Below, piece by piece: positions 1 through 10,557 of a DNA stretch of 47,691 nucleotides (the first letter of the stretch is position 1; each line of letters begins with the position of its first letter). The DNA comes from Bondarzewia mesenterica. Lineage: Eukaryota; Basidiomycota; Agaricomycetes; Russulales; Bondarzewiaceae. Location of the stretch: the NCBI GenBank assembly GCA_004802705.1, contig SGPL01000241.1:1-47691 (forward strand). Direction: 5' to 3'. The translations under genes and the position numbers were made by a program. The notes beneath the pieces were generated by a model. That model did no database searches and was not told the DNA's origin. It worked only from the letters and a program-made list of their open reading frames with translations.

Positions 1-3000
1 AAATCTCCTTGCCAACACCATGCAAAGCCATCATGTACGGCGGAGTCGAAATGGACAGCACATCTTCAAGAACTCCGAGTGATTCGAGGACCTCTAGCGT
101 TCGCGGCTACAGAACGTTAAGCACAAAGGTGAATGCTCGGCACCGATTCTGACTCCCTACGTACCTGGATAGAAGTGCCCCGTATGGCCCCGTGAAATCC
201 CTCTCTGCGATCTATGATACGAATAGGGATGACATTTCTGCGGAGTGTTAGCGCTGCTATGAGACCCGATGGTCCGCCGCCAACCTGAAATCAAGCTGAG
301 CTTCCAAATGCAGATATGAGAGCGAAGATTGTGCTGACTATGAGGATTGCCGGAGGGGTCGACATAGTGAAGGATGAGCGCGTTAACGATGACTTCGCCG
401 GTCTATGTGCAGCTTGTGATGTGCTCGGAGGAAGCTTAGTGGCCTGTGGAACATGATAAGAATCTTGTCTATGAATAATGGATTAGCGCTCAAATTTCTG
501 TGCTTCTGTGGGCCATCTGCATCGAACTGGGGAAGGAGACCATATATAGTGTTTTGATTTGTGTACGTGCTACTGCCGCCGACAAGTGGTTCGGAACTAC
601 ACGATCCCACTGTGAGCTTAGGCTGTCACCTTGTATCAGACGCTACCAGTAGTACTAACAGATGCCCCAGACGCATTCCTTTGAAGTACCATACTTGCTT
701 TAAAGGTTGGCCCCTTCCATCGCACCACCCATCTCCCACCTTGGTAAATCATAGTAAATCATGGTATCGACATTCATAACGACTCTGCCAGCCGCGAGCG
801 CAGCGCTTCTGATGTCCATGCTGATTCTGACTTCGCTCATAGTCCGTTTTCCTTGCGACTCAGGAAAACGCTGGCGGTTGGCGCTTCTCAAGCCTTCTCT
901 ACACGAGGCGCAAATTGTTCTGGCCTCCCGCGGATGACTCGGATCTTTTCGTGTCCTATTCTTGTGCGCCAAAGCCCTTCCTCGTATGAGGAGTGCGCAA
1001 CGCCCGCTCAAAGAGTCAAATCGCTAGTGCATCTCAATCTTAGAAGGTGGTGCTGACTTTTTGAACTAAGGTAGCTGCTAGACCTCTGCTACGACTGCGG
1101 AATGTTGCAGGTGCTGCCAAAATGCACAAAAGAGCAATCTATCGTACTAATTTCGCCGACAGAAAGGCCATCGCACATATCGTGCCTGACTTTGTATCCT
1201 CTTCTCTAATAGCTCCAGATGTGGGTTTATCATGATTCATGATTCTCCGCGATCGCACAGGGCTAGCCAAGGCTAACCACAGTACGCGTTACATTAATTA
1301 GTCCCTGGCCTTGCCCTTGCTTCCGGCATATACCATGATGACGCTTGTTGCTCTGCGGTTGTTCTGGATGCTCCTTAGGATTCGAGCACCCGATGAGCCC
1401 AGTGGAGAGCGACGACAGGCCCACAAGTCCTCGCCGGATGCCGGCATCGCAGGTATGAACTGTCTGTGTCATCATTTTATACGATGAGGTGGTTTTTGGT
1501 GAAGCTTTGCCTTTGTACCAGACCCTGTTACATAGCCAAGAGGTCAATGTGCTTGGCCACTTCAACAACTTACATACTACCATGACCCATCGAGGGCTTA
1601 CTCATCTCTCGGCGGATCTTATCCATGGCCTATGTAGATGGATGCAGGCATGGACAAACGCTGGCTTGGCGCGTGCGTAATTTCATACAGGTGAGTTGAC
1701 TCGCAAGGCATTTCATTTACAGAAAAGTTGCTGGATGAATATGAAGTATAACCTCTCCCTGATCTAGGCTGCACAGCGAATATGCATGTTTCCTTGCTGA
1801 GATGATTAGAGACATGTGCATGCTGGGACGACTCATCCTCCTGCAAATGCTCGCATGCTCTTGCATCGGAATAGCAGTACGGCCGAGGTGGGTGTATGAG
1901 ACCCGCTACTGCCAGTGATGTTGTGCCTTTCATCTTTGTGCAATCCCTCACACCCTCTTCAGCTCGGCAAATGTACTTTTGTAGTATCTCTCAGAAAGAC
2001 GCCCTCTACACGAAGGAACTCAAGATTAAGCCGCAGTATCAAGGAGAACTTCTCTGAAAATTAAATTCCCTCGAAGTTGCCTACCGCGAGCGTGGATGCA
2101 ACTGACGTGCTCGAGCATCACCCACTCCAGTTCGACGGCAAGTTGATTATCGCAAGACGGTCTGGATGAGTGATTTGCCTTACGGGGTCGAGCGAAGGAC
2201 GTCGAAAGCAGGTGGGTGTTAGTGGGCTGAGTCTAGACTGATGTGAATGCCCTCATTTACTGGAAGGAGATATGGAGTGCACCGGGGACAATCTTGAATC
2301 GGGACTCGACAACCAAGAAAGCTGAAGCGTTCAGTAGATCAAAGAGGTATGTAATGTCTTCCTTTCTTCGCAAGCGAGTGTTGTTCGCAAGTGATATCAA
2401 GTACCAAAGTTGTGATCACTTCATGTGAACCAGACGATACGGAACAGATCTTGTCAGTGGCAATGTCGCCTTGCGCGACTCACATACCCTTCTAATAGAA
2501 TCCTTGAATATGCACCTGAGATCTCGTTCGTAGGTCGGCATTCGTCGGCGTCCCGATGCGCTTCAGTCGCACATCGACGCAGAGGTTGATCGAGTTCCTG
2601 CGTCCCTGATCTACTTCGTCCTGTTTATTGACAATGATTGCGCACGCTTAGACAATGACCTGCTTCATCGGGACTATATCTGACTATATGTGCTCTCCAT
2701 CACCTCGCCTCAGCTTTCCTCCGATCCTCCTGTCCGTTTCACCACAGGTGCGTGGCACTTACTATTAAAATAAAGCAACACTTCCGTGCATCCAGCTACC
2801 AGTACTAGGTACGGTCAAGGCACGCATTGTTGACAGCATGAATATGCTCCGGTGGGTCCGCCTGAAATGATCAAGTCTTCGGTGTCTTCATCCGACGTAG
2901 TAAGCAAGAGATGTCCGGTCAGCGGATAATTGACATCTCAGCCGCCAGGTACGTGATTTAGTTGACCTGGAGACGGTGAATGCATCCAATTTTACCACAT

Positions 3001-3098
3001 ACCGGCTCGTGACAATAATGATGGGCCCACTCAGCGTCTCGGTTCTCATGCAATGGTTAAAAACCAGGTGTCTAGGGACATGTCTTCATCGTAATATC
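1..3098. other. Unassigned region, no gene recognised
   Basis: No open frame here matches a family I know. On the plus strand an ORF opening at about 762 starts with a hydrophobic stretch (MVSTFITTLPAASAALLM) and stops after about 58 codons. ORFs at 1489-1680 and 2243-2428 have no recognisable motif. Short coding-like islands separated by stops could be the remains of an intron-rich gene, but I cannot connect them. It is best treated as intergenic or decayed sequence. Confidence 0.5.
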
Positions 3099-5119
3099 AT
3101 GCCCCTTGAACATATCCTGTCTTTGCATTTCTTGATAATTGTCGCTCTCATAAGCTTGGTACATGCGTACTCGAATTCATCTTCGAGCATTGGCACTTGC
3201 CAAGCCATCGCCGCAGCTATTTCCCCGGCATCCAGTGTCTACTATCCTGGTAAATGCCAATGGCCATGTGTTCCGTAACCTGCTCATCTGCGTTACTATA
3301 GGATCAACCAACTATACAGACGACATAGAACATTTTCTAGAATCAAGCAGTCAGAACTCTACATGCTCCGTTGAGCCAGGTAGCGTCGATGATGTGGCGA
3401 TCATTGTGGGTCTCTCTGAAGCAGGCCCGCATATCCGCAACTGATCAGTCCGGCGGGTTCAGCTGCGACTCCTAGGAATGAACCAAACGCCTTTTGCAGT
3501 GAGCACAATGGGTTTGCGAGACTGAATTCACGGAACCGACGTTTGCTGACAGGTGAAAGGCGGCGGACACTCATCGAATGTCGGATTCTCCTCGACAACT
3601 GGCGTCCAAATTGCTATGACGCGATTTTCTGAGATCGTATACAACGAGAACTCTCTGACAGCCGACATTGGTGCCGGAGTTCGTTGGGAAGATGCTTACA
3701 GAGTCTTGAATGCGATCAACCGCACTGTGTGCGGAGCCAGAGCTACCGGTGTTGGTGTTGCAGGTCAAACACTGGGAGGCGGTAATATGTTCAATGGATC
3801 TCACGCTAGTTTTTTGACTCAGTTTCATATCTATCAGGGGTGAATTGGTGGTCAAATCAGTACGGAGAGACTATCGACACTGTAACAGCATACGAACTCG
3901 TGTTGCCGAACGGAACGGTAACGACAGTGACAGAGGCAAACGAAGATCTCTTCTTCGCATTGAAGGTGAGAATTTGCATGATGTTCGTCCACTTGCATTA
4001 CTGATACAGCGTGAAGGGAGGATATAATAATTTTGTGAGATTGAGTAGATGGTATGATAAGTAGTCATGGCTGAAATCTTCTGTCTTTGAAAGGGTATCG
4101 TGACTAAATTTACGTTCCGGACGTTTGAGATCGGCAAAATATGGGTGAGTCTCGATGATCCCAACTTTTTGGTCATTTTCATTTATGTTGGTCAAGGCCG
4201 GCGAGCTACTCATCCCGGGTGAATCCCAAGACGCTCTTAATACTGCTGTCGCGAACTTCTTCGCAAATACCACTGACCCAAAGGCCACAATTGTTACACA
4301 GTATCGGTATTTAAATTCTAACGTGAGCGATTTGTACCATAATTTTTTGTCGGCATCTAATCTATCTGCACTAGCTAAGCTTTGAAATTACGGTTTTCTA
4401 CGATGGCCCAAGTCCACCGGCTGGTATTTTTGACGAGATTTTAGCCATTCCGAATGTACAAGGAAGTCCTGCTACACTTGACTTCGTCGAGATGTTGACA
4501 TTCGGAACTCCCGCGGCATCAGGTACCAGGTATGCCCACGATTTGTTTTTCAACATCACATATAACTGTAACAATACTCACGTGTTCTAGGTTCACCTTT
4601 GACGACACTGAAGTGCAGAGCTTCTCTAAGCCTTTCCTGGATTCCATCGCAAACGAGACCGCGGTATGTGTCGTAATACTTCCTTTTTCCTCGTCGCGTT
4701 GCAGCAATTGACAAGGCTCGCGCTAGTTCGTTGGGAAGACCGCAGAAACTCTCTCCGCTTCTCTTGTCATGTTTATGATTTGGCAGAATCTCCCCAATTA
4801 CCTCTCGCACGGCCCAGAATCAGCATGGCCTGCGGATCGTTCTTCCTTTCACGCGCCTATCAATGGCTGGGCTTTATGGGACGACTCCAGTTCGGACAAG
4901 GCAATATTGGCTGCTTTGCAAGCGGGCAGTGACCGTTTGGCTAAGATTGCCATCTCCGAGGGACAAAATCTCACCGGCGCATCCATGTATCCGAATATAT
5001 CGCCTGCCGACACGCCGCTCAAGTACATGTATGGATCTCACGTTCAGAGGCTGCGCGAAATTAAGTATAGGTACGACCCCGGCAATGTCATGGGTCTTAC
5101 GGGCGGATTTAAGTTTTAG
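3099..5119 (+). CDS. Secreted FAD-linked oxidoreductase (berberine-bridge-like)
   Basis: This is an FAD-binding PCMH-type oxidase with a C-terminal BBE domain, a family that oxidises sugars, alcohols or alkaloid-like substrates with O2. The chosen ATG opens a signal peptide (MPLEHILSLHFLIIVALISL, then VHA). Spliced exons then give a cysteine-containing N-terminal segment, LLGMNQTPFAV, and KGGGHSSNVGFSS, whose His is the usual covalent FAD attachment site. Next come GVGVAGQTLGGG and WWSNQYGETIDTVTAYELVL. The BBE end is clear (YMYGSHVQRLREIKYRY, DPGNVMGLTGGFKF, stop). The Cys that gives bicovalent flavin in some relatives (CxxVGVAG) is replaced, here GARATGVGVAG, so a single His link is inferred. 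The exon join near 4320-4385 does not keep frame simply, so there is either a missed intron boundary or a small frameshift. Family is confident, substrate is unknown. Confidence 0.85.
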
Positions 5120-6399
5120 GATCTCTCGTTCTCTCATTGACACGTACCCTGACAGACTGACTCTGGGAGTTTGAGTAGTTTTATAATTTAATTTCTCTTC
5201 GATATTTGTTCGTTCTTACTTGCACTGCATGGCTTGGCCGTCTCACCTTACAATTAATCCGGTGGCCATACTTGTATGCGTCTGTTCCGAGGCATAAAGT
5301 TTCCCCTTTCCAATGCATTGTGTATTACTGATCAGATACTTAGCAGACTTGGCGTATTCAATTGCTCCGGACCTGAGCTACAGACAAACTCGTGTGCGGC
5401 GTGTCACCGTATTTTCGAGCTATGTAAACTTAATGGCATCCTGCAGCATCCCGCTCACCGACTTGTCGGACGTTGGGCAGCGCGGGGCCAACTGGATCTT
5501 GCTTCGACACCTTTCATACATGAATATCCATCCGGGCAGGGTCTCTCTACCTGCTAATCTGCAGAGCGACTCGATCGCCAATTGTCCCTCACCAGCTCTT
5601 TCCTTCACGCGGCGATTTATGAGAGGAAGGAGGCTGGAAGCAACGACTCGTGAAAATTCCGGGGTCTCACTTTCGCGGAGATTCAAATATTCAGCGGACT
5701 GGGTCCATCTTCAATCTTGAACTCAGGTTGCACGTCGGCAGAGTCACTTTGGTCTACAATCCCCTCTTAGATCCATCACCGCATTCACAGCAGACAGCTC
5801 TGCCGGTGAGGTTTCCATCGGAAAATCTACCTTTGATAATATTACCTGTTGTATTATGTCGCGAGGCAGGCCTCTCGAATAACTGCGGCTCCAACCAAAG
5901 CTCAAGTTGTATGTAAAGCCCGAACTCGGTTCTTGCTGTGCCTCTTGCTGCGCATGACAGAGCTGGGCCAACCCTGGATGCCTGCCTTGAAGGACGTCAA
6001 GGCCACTATCGGTTATGGGCCTAACTTACAGCCTGAAATTCTTGAGGATGAACCAATAAGTGCTGCGCATCGATGAGGTACGATGTCCCTACTCTCCCCT
6101 GTCACTGAACAATAATCGACTGCTCCAAGCACTACTTAAACGTTTCAATGCGGGAACGTGGTGTCTATAGTATCAAGAGCCCTCCTGATGAGCGGCTTTC
6201 TCTTGTTTCGTCTGGAGCATTCGACCAATTTTCGAGCATTACTGCTAAGTAGGGCATGGAAACCATTTGAAATGATCGATTTGCACAGCAACTTTCACGG
6301 TCATGTACATCGGGTTGTTGTTACTTTTTTGTTCCAAGAAAGTTCTAATTCCGATACGTTGCATGTCACTGTCATCTCACCGGCGAAGACAAGAAGACA
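5120..6399. other. Intergenic, no gene recognised
   Basis: The longest plus ORF (5313-5720, 135 codons) has no motif I recognise. A shorter piece ending near 6076 contains GQPWMPALKDVKATIGYGP, which reads like coding sequence and stops just before a GTACGA donor-like site, so it could be a remnant exon. Nothing firm can be called. Confidence 0.4.
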
Positions 6400-6406
6400 T
6401 ATAAAA
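6400..6406 (+). promoter_or_regulatory. TATA box of the DPBB gene
   Basis: TATAAAA lies about 120 bp upstream of the ATG at 6523, followed by a pyrimidine-rich leader (CTCTCGACTCAGTC and similar). The position and context fit a core promoter of a fungal gene that is strongly expressed under some conditions. This is inferred from sequence only. Confidence 0.5.
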
Positions 6407-6522
6407 GCGCAAGCCTTGAAGCTTGAGGGTCTGAGCTCCAATCGTTACCCAAGTTTTCTCTCGACTCAGTCATACCACATTCTTTGCTGCCCCATACATC
6501 ACCCCATTCTCTCACCAACACC

Positions 6523-7402
6523 ATGTTCGCGTTGACGCGCCTCTTCACCATCTCTATCGCTGCTTTGATCATATCTGTGAGCGCGGCTCCAATCAAGGTG
6601 GCCCGCTCTGATAACAGCGGACAAGGTTTGTACAAGAACGCATATTCTGTCGACATAATCTGATTTTTCGCTGCGTATAGGAACGTATTTCACCCCTGGC
6701 CTCGGTTCCTGTGGAATCACCAATGCCGACTCTGACTATATCGTCGCCGTGTCAACAACGATTTTCGACAACTACCCGTGCGCATTCACCTCTGCAGTGC
6801 AGGATCTATGATTTCTGACGAGCACCTTGGTACAGCGGTGCTACCTCGAACCCAAATGAGTGTGTTGAACTTCATCCGAAAACCTCTCCGTTGTTTTCTG
6901 ACTTTGATATCTCTGAATTTGCAGCAACCCCATTTGTGGTGAAAAGATCCTCGTCACCTGTGAGCACGATCCACTATTGATATCCGCACGATCCCTGTCT
7001 GTCAATCAATTCACTGACTCGTCTTCTGGTTCACCAGACGGGGATACTAAGACCGTAACGGTCACGGTCACCGACCGCTGCGAGGCCTGTTCCGAGTACG
7101 ATCTTGACTTCTCACCGACGGCCTTCCAGCAGCTCGCCGACGAAGCCCTCGGGAGGATCGACATCACCTGGCAATATGTCGATGGGACCAATGATTTGTC
7201 GTCTTCGGCATCGTCTTCCATCCAGACTGCCGTGGTTACGTCCACCACTGAGTCCGCTATGCCTACGGGCACTTCAAAAACGACAGCATCTTCCGACTCC
7301 AGTGCCGAATCCGCACCATCCGGTGGTCCCGAGTCTATTCTTTCCGGCTTCCACAAGAACTTCAAGGACGGTCCTCCTTCCATGCCTTCTCAATCTGCTT
7401 GA
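6523..7402 (+). CDS. Secreted RlpA-like double-psi beta-barrel protein
   Basis: A small secreted protein. The signal peptide is MFALTRLFTISIAALIISV with a cut near SAAPIKV. Four introns split the body. Spliced exons read GTYFTPGLGSCGITNADSDY, a segment ending IFDNYPGATSNPND, then NPICGEKILVTYGDTKTVTV and TVTDRCEACSEYDLDFS, then AFQQLADEALGRIDITWQYV. This is the DPBB/barwin-like fold with its paired cysteines and the Asp of TDRCxxC. The barrel is followed by a Ser/Thr-rich tail of about 70 residues that may be O-glycosylated. Basidiomycetes carry many such proteins, linked to cell-wall loosening, protease inhibition or plant interaction. Without the expansin C-terminal domain it should not be called an expansin. 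A TATA box lies upstream and the stop is TGA. Confidence 0.88.
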
Positions 7403-8477
7403 TGTAAAGGCTTGACGCCTACTATGCACGGACACGTACTTTGCCCGCTGTCGCGAGTTCAGCGTGTTTTGCCATCTTCTTAATACATACTCTCGAGTTT
7501 TTTTCAACGCATACATACTCTCTGTTATACTGAAAGAGTTTCTATATAATCTTCCAACGGCGAGTAGAGTACAGCCACAGACATCCAGATTAGGAATGTA
7601 AGTAAGAACAATAGGACATAGAAAAGGTACTGCGAACACTTAACTTCGCGACGTTTATTTGCATGCTTGCGCACATACATCTGCCCAGGTTCCAAAAAGC
7701 ACTGGACAACATTAAAGACAAATTCCTGGAAGATCTTTCCAAGAACAAGGAAAGCATTCGATGGACCATGGAGCACCAGAGGCAGGATTTGAAGGATGTA
7801 CCGGAGTCGAAGTTGTGACTGCTTCGCGCATCAGGCATGAAACTTAAGGACGTGGTGTATCAAGTGTACAGCGCGAAACTCCAGGGATGCCTGTAGTACT
7901 GCAGTTACTGATGTTGTCTGATTACTAGTTGTGAGTCGATATGGATCCCATATTTGTTTTCATTTTTCAGAAGTAAATGTCACCGACTCGCAGCTTCAGT
8001 TAAGATCTGGAAAGAGAGCTATCGAAGACACATTAGTATCAGAACATTCAGTGGGATGTACTCGCAGGATATGATGCGAAGATGCCAAAAGAAGGTGATA
8101 AGCATCGTTTTCGACGTCGTTTTGTTGTTATGTTTCGTGCTTCATACAAGGAAAAATGCGGGGATAGGGATAACGAAATGTTTAGACTCAACTAATTGTG
8201 ACTACTTGTACCTTCTTCACTTTAACAAAGAAATTCCTTCGAGTCTACTTGTCCTCAGCTATGAAATCAGTATTGTCAGTCAAGTGTATGTTCTGTTTAG
8301 GGTACATACACCGAAACCAGCGTTCTCTTGTGCTGCATCGGCCACCATGGTCGCTCGTGGCGGAATAACGATCAGCTCCTATATCAATCAGATTACGTCG
8401 TCCGTCCCACGTATTTCGTTGGCCAGCCCATGCCCTTCCACCACCTGCACACGGGGCATGGAGCCATTTCGACATAT
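7403..8477. other. Intergenic, with a short coding-like remnant
   Basis: At about 7681-7818 (+) a frame reads LPRFQKALDNIKDKFLEDLS and KNKESIRWTMEHQRQDLKD before TGA. It looks like a helical, charged coding exon, but it has no start, no partner exon and no recognised family. The rest, up to the 3' end of the potassium channel gene at 8478, shows nothing I can support. Confidence 0.35.
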
Positions 8478-10251
8478 TCACGCACTCTTCTCCCCGGCCA
8501 TACTCGTCCCCACCACCACGCTCTCCCTCTCGCGCGTCAAGAGCACACGCAGCATTTCACCCTGCGCCTCAACCGCGTCGCGCAGCAGGCCGAGTTGCTC
8601 ACTTAGCGCTTGTTGGTTCTGTGCGAGCTTGTGATTCGTCGGACCTTCATGCGAATGCGATTGGGTACGAGACTGCGATTGAGGTTGGGATTGGAAGTGG
8701 GGTTGGAAGTGAGAGGGCGAGGCGCGCGGGGGAGGGGAGGGTGTGGTAAGTCGCGGGCGTGGGCGGGCGCGTGTGCGACGCCGGGAGAGGGAAGGGGAGA
8801 GGGACGGGAAGAGGGAGGGGCTACTGGGAATGACCTGTGCGTGCGCGTGGCAAGAGAGTAAAGTGGTTAATGAATGATCGGACTGCTAAGAATGGATTGA
8901 GTGGCGAACACTTACCTCGTCGTGTGTCATCTCGTTCCAAACGATGCTGAATTCGTGTCCAAGGACGAAACTTGGGAGTGCGATGAGCAAGAGCCCAAAG
9001 ACGAGGAGCGGGAGGGTGATGAGGCGCCCAAGGAAGGAGCGCGGGGTGATCTCGCCGTAACCGACTGTAGTGATTGCTAAAGTTGAAATTCGTTACCACG
9101 AGCAGAAGGGGATACGTAGGTTGCACTTACTGACGATGACAAACCTATTGGGATAGGGGTGAGATTCCGACTCGAAGGAGAATAGAGGCGGGACGTACCA
9201 CGCAGCGGAGGGGATCGACTACATTCGATATAGATGAGGAAATAGTTGGGCATATGAAGGAGTTACGAAGCATACTGCAAACTGACTAGGATCGCCATCC
9301 GAATTGATGAACGTCTCTAGCGTATCGTCCCACGTCCCTCGCTCAATGAAATATCTGGTGTTCCCGCCACATGGATGTCACCACTACATCGAATGAGGAA
9401 AGTAGAGACAGAAAGAACGTACAAAAGCGTGCTGAAGACGATGAGGACCATGATGACGAAAAAACTGAGGGCGAGGAGAGCGTGCTGCGATCGGCGGAAC
9501 GACAAATACATTACTTCTATGGTTCTGCATCGCAAGCGTGCGTGAGCAATGAAAACGACTAAGTAAGGCGAAGACGTATGGACGTACAGCAGCAGGGTGT
9601 TATTGTAGCGGAACGGTCTGAATACACGGAGGAGTCGAAAAGTGCGGAGGATAGAGAAGCGAAACAGTGTTGACTGTCCGGCGGTGGGTATGGACCGACA
9701 AGGAGCCCAAATAATCACTTACTGTGTCTTGCTGTAGCGCGATCTCGACATAATAGGGTAGGATGGCAAGCAGGTCTATGATACCAAAAAACGCTAGGAG
9801 ATCTCTGTGAAAAGCGCTCCATCACGAAATGCATACAACACTCACAGCCGACCCATTTAAACAAACTTGACCAGGAATAACTCCAGGCCAGACAACGGGC
9901 GACATACTCAACGGTGAAGAGGGCAACCAAGCTGGTCTCGAGGCCGAACCAGATGCTGCCGGAGATGGAGTGAAAAGCAGGGACAGTCTCAAGGATGGTG
10001 ACAAGGGCGGAGAAGACGATGAGGGTGGTGGTTGAGACGTGAATGAGGAAAGCGGAGGTGGATGAGGTTGGGTATTCGAGGAGAGCGAGAAGGTCGCGCT
10101 TCCATGGGGGATGTATGTCTTGGGAGGCTTCGTCGCGAGGTTGTTGCTGTTCAAATGCGGGAAAGACGTCGTCGGTGTCGCGCGGGGAAGAATGCTCTGT
10201 GAGGAAACGAGCAGAAGGAAGAGAGGAAAGTGGGATTGGAGAACTCATCAA
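8478..10251 (-). CDS. Voltage-gated potassium channel
   Basis: A six-transmembrane Kv-type subunit that would sit in the plasma or vacuolar membrane and pass K+ on depolarisation. In order on the minus strand: a soluble N-terminus (MMSSPIPLSSLPSARF...); S1 (LIVFSALVTILE); S2 (LVALFTVEYVARCLAW); S3 (FFGIIDLLAILPYYVEIAL); S4 (FRFSILRTFRLLRVFRPFR) with arginines every third residue; S5 (LLALSFFVIMVLIVFST); the pore with filter TTVGYGEIT at about 9051-9068; and S6 (LPLLVFGLLLIALPSFVLG). The tail is SQ-rich and ends in a heptad-like helix (LAQNQQALSEQLGLLRDA), suggesting coiled-coil assembly. At least six short introns are present, with clean GTAAGT or GTACGT donors. The frame is intact from ATG to TGA. 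Fungal Kv-like channels are little characterised; assignment to the fold is very secure. Confidence 0.9.
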
Positions 10252-10312
10252 CGTCGCTCACGCCAACCAGTAAAAAAAAAGCCTTGCAGCATTACAAGTA
10301 AGCTCATCTGAG

Positions 10313-10316
10313 AAAA
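10313..10316 (-). terminator. Pol III oligo-T terminator of tRNA-Gln
   Basis: TTTT on the minus strand lies 13 nt past the tRNA 3' end, the usual RNA polymerase III stop signal. It is short, so termination may be leaky. Confidence 0.5.
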
Positions 10317-10328
10317 TAAGATGAGCGC

Positions 10329-10407
10329 AGGTGCTACCAGGGTTCGAACCTGGGTTCCGGGAAGACCACTTCAAAATCCCGAGTGATAACCACTACACTA
10401 TAGCACC
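10329..10407 (-). tRNA. tRNA-Gln (UUG) with a 7-nt intron
   Basis: The cloverleaf folds fully: acceptor GGTGCTA/TAGCACC, D stem GTG/CAC, anticodon stem CGGGA/TCCCG, T arm CCAGG-TTCGAAC-CCTGG. The anticodon loop is TTTTGA|T, giving anticodon TTG (UUG, Gln). Seven nucleotides (AGTGGTC) sit at the canonical intron site between positions 37 and 38. Without them the mature RNA is 72 nt. The internal B box (GGTTCGAACCC) and A-box region are present. It lies between the divergent starts of the K+ channel and the flippase. Confidence 0.95.
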
Positions 10408-10557
10408 GCGAGAGCTGAATATGGCAAAATTAATAATATGGTTATTACTGCGGAAGATGAGAGGTTGACGGCCGTGAGCAGCACTTGACCACGACAACTT
10501 CGAGCTCTCATTTCCGCTGCAGCGCAGCCTTCGCCATCGCCCTCTCTCCTTTTCGTT

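Noticed and set aside
7500..8300. Extension of the K+ channel gene 3' into this region
   Set aside because: The coiled-coil tail ends with a clean TGA at 8478, and no downstream exon continues the domain.
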